From DASRFS01 sp035260725 (GTDB taxonomy: Bacteria > Patescibacteriota > Microgenomatia > Levybacterales > UBA12049): a stretch of DNA of 7,071 nt. The stretch is taken from positions 1 to 7,071 of the forward strand of contig DATFUR010000041.1 of the NCBI GenBank assembly GCA_035260725.1. The letters are read 5' to 3'. Below the pieces are notes generated by a model that was given only the letters and a program-made list of their open reading frames with translations, was not told where the DNA came from and ran no database searches. The position numbers were made by a program, and so were the translations under genes. Within the stretch, counting starts at the first letter, position 1. Each line of letters begins with the position of its first letter. This document shows, piece after piece, positions 5,606-7,071 of the stretch.

Positions 5606-5640
5606 TTCCTTTAATTAGCCTTAGAACTAAAGGAATTTTT
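5606..5640 (+). terminator. Terminator-like hairpin with no gene in front of it
   Basis: A perfect 8-bp inverted repeat, TTCCTTTA (5606-5613) and TAAAGGAA (5628-5635), encloses a 14-nt loop and is followed directly by five T (5636-5640). On the plus strand this has the form of an intrinsic terminator, although the stem is AT-rich. No plus-strand gene ends before it: the upstream gene is the oppositely oriented VOC operon. It lies between the VOC promoter and the 5701 promoter, so it might insulate the latter, end a small RNA, or act as a protein-binding inverted repeat. Confidence 0.45.
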
Positions 5641-5663
5641 ACTTCTTCTTACGTAATTCTGGT

Positions 5664-5692
5664 TTGACATACATAGAATGGTCTTATAAAAT
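5664..5692 (+). promoter_or_regulatory. Strong promoter of the 5701 gene, leaderless layout
   Basis: A perfect -35 box TTGACA (5664-5669) is followed after exactly 17 nt by TAAAAT (5687-5692, 5 of 6). The ATG at 5701 lies 8 nt after the -10 box, so the mRNA would begin within a base or two of the start codon. This is the best full promoter in the window. Confidence 0.78.
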
Positions 5693-5700
5693 ATACGTGG

Positions 5701-6057
5701 ATGAAGAAATTAATTTTTTCTGTTATCGCAATAACTCTTTTTTCAATATCTGCTTCTGTTGTCAAGGCACAGACTCCTTCTATTTTGGCGGCTCCTTCAA
5801 GCACACAAGTCCAAAGTGATTTTGCTAAAGATTTACAAGATGGAGAAAAAGACGCTACAAATGATCTGGAGGCTCAAAAAAACCAAAAAGATCTAAAAGA
5901 CAATGAGAATGTTGGAGTAAACGAACAAGGTGAAACGGTTAATGAACAGCAAGGTGTTAATCAAGAAGATATGGCAGAGCCTACAGAAGAACTAAACGAA
6001 GACAATGGCTCCTCGTCTCAAAATGAGAAAAATGGAGTAGAAAATAATTCAAAATAA
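5701..6057 (+). CDS. Secreted acidic low-complexity protein of unknown function
   Basis: The 118-residue protein has a clear signal peptide: Met-Lys-Lys, a hydrophobic core (about 4-19), and a likely signal peptidase I site after Val-Lys-Ala at 21-23. The mature part is a short neutral segment, then a highly polar region (about 38-118) dominated by Glu, Asp, Asn, Gln and Lys with almost no aromatic or large hydrophobic residues. It is therefore expected to be disordered and acidic. No domain or cysteine is present. It is the first gene of a pair: the membrane protein at 6062 starts 4 nt after its TAA. The strong promoter suggests good expression. It may be a cell-surface or periplasmic protein, but no function can be assigned. 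Confidence 0.78.
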   Translation: MKKLIFSVIAITLFSISASVVKAQTPSILAAPSSTQVQSDFAKDLQDGEKDATNDLEAQKNQKDLKDNENVGVNEQGETVNEQQGVNQEDMAEPTEELNEDNGSSSQNEKNGVENNSK

Positions 6058-6061
6058 ATAT

Positions 6062-6604
6062 ATGCCAGAAGCACAAAATTCCGCTAACGTGCCCCCACCC
6101 CCTTCAATTCAAGAAACACCCAAAAGTTCATCAAAAAATATTCTGTATATCCTAGGAGGCATTATTGTTCTGGTGCTACTAGCTGGGGCATATTTTATTA
6201 TGCAAAATTCAAAAACCACTTTGAGTCAGCAGGCGATTACGAAAACAATTCTCCCTCGAAGTAAAGCGCCAAATGTCATAACAAATGCTTTAACAGCAAC
6301 CGCAATCGATGCACAAGGCAATGCGGTGTCTCCAAAGAACACTTTTTCAACAACAGATAAGAATATCTATCTTATCCTAACATTTAATAACCCGGCAGTC
6401 GGAACTAAGTTTGAATATATTAGGTACTTAAATGACAAACTTCTGGACAGCAACGCTCTTAAAATCCTAAAGCCTAACCTTACAAATGCTAGTTTTGTAT
6501 GGAGTCTTAAAAAGCCAGAGTCAACACATCTTGCGGGTAATTATAGAGTGAAACTCTATACGAATGGCGTATTTGAAAAAGAAGTCTCCTACACTGTTAA
6601 ATAA
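6062..6604 (+). CDS. Membrane-anchored protein with probable beta-sandwich external domain
   Basis: The 180-residue protein has a short Pro-rich cytoplasmic N-terminus (four Pro at 11-14), Lys residues at about 21 and 25, one membrane helix (about 26-48), a Ser/Thr/Lys linker (about 49-75) and an exported C-terminal domain (about 76-180). The domain alternates polar and hydrophobic residues in the manner of beta strands. It ends with His-Leu-Ala-Gly-Asn-Tyr-Arg-Val-Lys-Leu-Tyr-Thr-Asn-Gly (156-169) then Glu-Val-Ser-Tyr-Thr-Val, which resembles the last strands of an Ig-like or other beta-sandwich fold. No specific family is recognised. It is probably co-transcribed and translationally coupled with the secreted acidic protein gene 4 nt upstream, and the two may act together at the cell surface. 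No good Shine-Dalgarno is present; GGAG lies too far upstream. Confidence 0.75.
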   Translation: MPEAQNSANVPPPPSIQETPKSSSKNILYILGGIIVLVLLAGAYFIMQNSKTTLSQQAITKTILPRSKAPNVITNALTATAIDAQGNAVSPKNTFSTTDKNIYLILTFNNPAVGTKFEYIRYLNDKLLDSNALKILKPNLTNASFVWSLKKPESTHLAGNYRVKLYTNGVFEKEVSYTVK

Positions 6605-6616
6605 TTTTATTTACAG

Positions 6617-6622
6617 TAAAAT
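6617..6622 (+). promoter_or_regulatory. -10 box of the 6629 gene, leaderless layout
   Basis: TAAAAT (5 of 6) lies in the 24-nt gap after the preceding gene and ends 6 nt before the ATG at 6629. A -35 box is weak (CTGTTA at 6594-6599, 17 nt away, 3 of 6). The spacing matches the other leaderless starts in this window, and there is no Shine-Dalgarno. Confidence 0.5.
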
Positions 6623-6628
6623 ATCCTC

Positions 6629-6928
6629 ATGGACTCTAAAAAGTTTCTGATAAAACACCCCAGCGCCTGGATTCCGATTGCAATGTCTTTGACCGTTGTT
6701 GGACTATGGTTTATTGGCATTGCGATTTTTGGTGTTCCTTCCCGAGAGCCGGATGAAGGAACGGCCGCACATATTTTTCAGATTTGGTTGGTTTTAGAAG
6801 TACTAATGATTACATTCTTTGCAGCTGTGTGGTTGCCGCAGAAACCCAAAGAGGCACTTTTAATTTTGGCAATCCAAATTATTGCTGCGCTTGCGGCATG
6901 CACACCAGTTTTTCTTTTACACCTCTAA
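6629..6928 (+). CDS. Small three-helix membrane protein of unknown function
   Basis: The 99-residue protein has three predicted membrane helices (about 13-35, 47-69 and 75-97). A short polar loop (about 36-46) contains Ser-Arg-Glu-Pro-Asp-Glu-Gly, and a second loop contains Pro-Gln-Lys-Pro-Lys (70-74). The positive residues at the N-terminus (Lys4, Lys5, Lys9) and in the second loop put these on the cytoplasmic side, and the C-terminus outside. No family is recognised. It follows the membrane-anchored protein by 24 nt on the same strand but has its own -10 box, so it may be expressed separately. It converges with the cold-shock gene on the other strand, 27 nt away. Confidence 0.72.
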   Translation: MDSKKFLIKHPSAWIPIAMSLTVVGLWFIGIAIFGVPSREPDEGTAAHIFQIWLVLEVLMITFFAAVWLPQKPKEALLILAIQIIAALAACTPVFLLHL

Positions 6929-6955
6929 GCATTCCTACAAATCTCAAAAAGAGAA

Positions 6956-7071
6956 TTAAGCAAGTTTTACGTTTTTTGCACTTAACCCTTTTTCACCTTC
7001 TACAACGTCAAAAGTTACATTTGCTCCTTCTTGAAGTTCATCAAAAGTAACACCGACTAAATCTGAAGAAT
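6956..7071 (-). CDS. Cold-shock domain protein, C-terminal part (cut by window edge)
   Basis: The minus strand encodes the last 37 residues of a CspA-type nucleic-acid-binding protein; the rest lies beyond the right edge. The visible part reads Ser-Ser-Asp-Leu, then Thr-Phe-Asp-Glu-Leu-Gln-Glu-Gly-Ala-Asn-Val-Thr-Phe-Asp-Val-Val-Glu-Gly, then Lys-Gly-Leu-Ser-Ala-Lys-Asn-Val. This is the standard last two strands of the cold-shock OB-fold (Leu-x-Glu-Gly-x-x-Val-x-Phe, and Lys-Gly-x-x-Ala-x-Asn-Val). The protein ends Lys-Leu-Ala with TAA at 6956-6958. Such proteins bind single-stranded RNA or DNA and act as RNA chaperones. The RNP motifs, which would confirm function, are outside the window. 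Confidence 0.85.
   Translation of the reverse strand, partial: SSDLVGVTFDELQEGANVTFDVVEGEKGLSAKNVKLA

Noticed and set aside
6784..7050. Plus-strand frame across 6929-7050
   Set aside because: It overlaps the three-helix membrane protein and runs antisense to the clear cold-shock C-terminus at 6956-7071.
1..7071. Alternative code with TGA as glycine (known in some Patescibacteria)
   Set aside because: TGA ends the holin-family, MFS and second VOC genes at the expected family lengths, so TGA is a stop.
1..7071. CRISPR array, insertion sequence, tRNA, rRNA or toxin-antitoxin system
   Set aside because: No regularly spaced repeats, transposase motifs, terminal inverted repeats, cloverleaf-like sequence or recognisable toxin or antitoxin pair was seen on either strand.

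Overview
The window is AT-rich, gene-dense bacterial DNA. Genes are short and spacers are tens of bases up to about 190 bases. TGA, TAA and TAG all serve as stops at plausible gene ends, so the code looks standard. Many small membrane or secreted proteins of unknown function sit beside a few recognisable families, and most transcription units appear to start directly on the start codon. This style fits a small-genome lineage such as Candidate Phyla Radiation/Patescibacteria, perhaps Microgenomates-like. That placement is an inference from style only; no marker gene is present.

Layout. 1-142: no gene, small hairpins. 143-451 (-): single-pass membrane protein with a Gly/Ser/Thr-rich tail. 513-845 (-): four-helix membrane protein of the PF04020 'phage holin' family. 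928-2381 (-): two-gene ABC transporter unit (permease, then ATPase) of the NitT/TauT type, with no substrate-binding protein in view. 2479-3720 (-): major facilitator transporter. 3804-4142 (+): small unknown protein behind a good promoter, divergent from the MFS gene. 4209-5514 (-): operon of three VOC/glyoxalase-fold proteins from three different subfamilies. 5515-5700: divergent intergenic region with two promoters and an unexplained terminator-like hairpin. 5701-6604 (+): a secreted acidic protein followed 4 nt later by a membrane-anchored protein with a probable beta-rich external domain. 6629-6928 (+): small three-helix membrane protein. 6956-7071 (-): C-terminal 37 residues of a cold-shock-domain protein, cut by the window edge.

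The most notable signal is shared by transcription units rather than by a gene family. Six start codons (845, 2381, 3720 on -; 3804, 5701, 6629 on +) lie 5-8 nt downstream of a near-consensus -10 box, several with a -35 box at 17-18 nt. The predicted transcription start then falls on the start codon, so the mRNAs would be leaderless. Three of these starts are GTG. The unit-internal gene starting at 451 instead has a strong Shine-Dalgarno. The pattern supports starts at 3720 (not 3744) for the MFS gene and argues that the unknown gene at 3804 is real.

I see no mobile element, CRISPR array, tRNA, rRNA or clear defence system. The genes do not form one obvious pathway: the content is nutrient or drug transport, small-molecule VOC enzymes or binding proteins, and cell-envelope proteins of unknown role.
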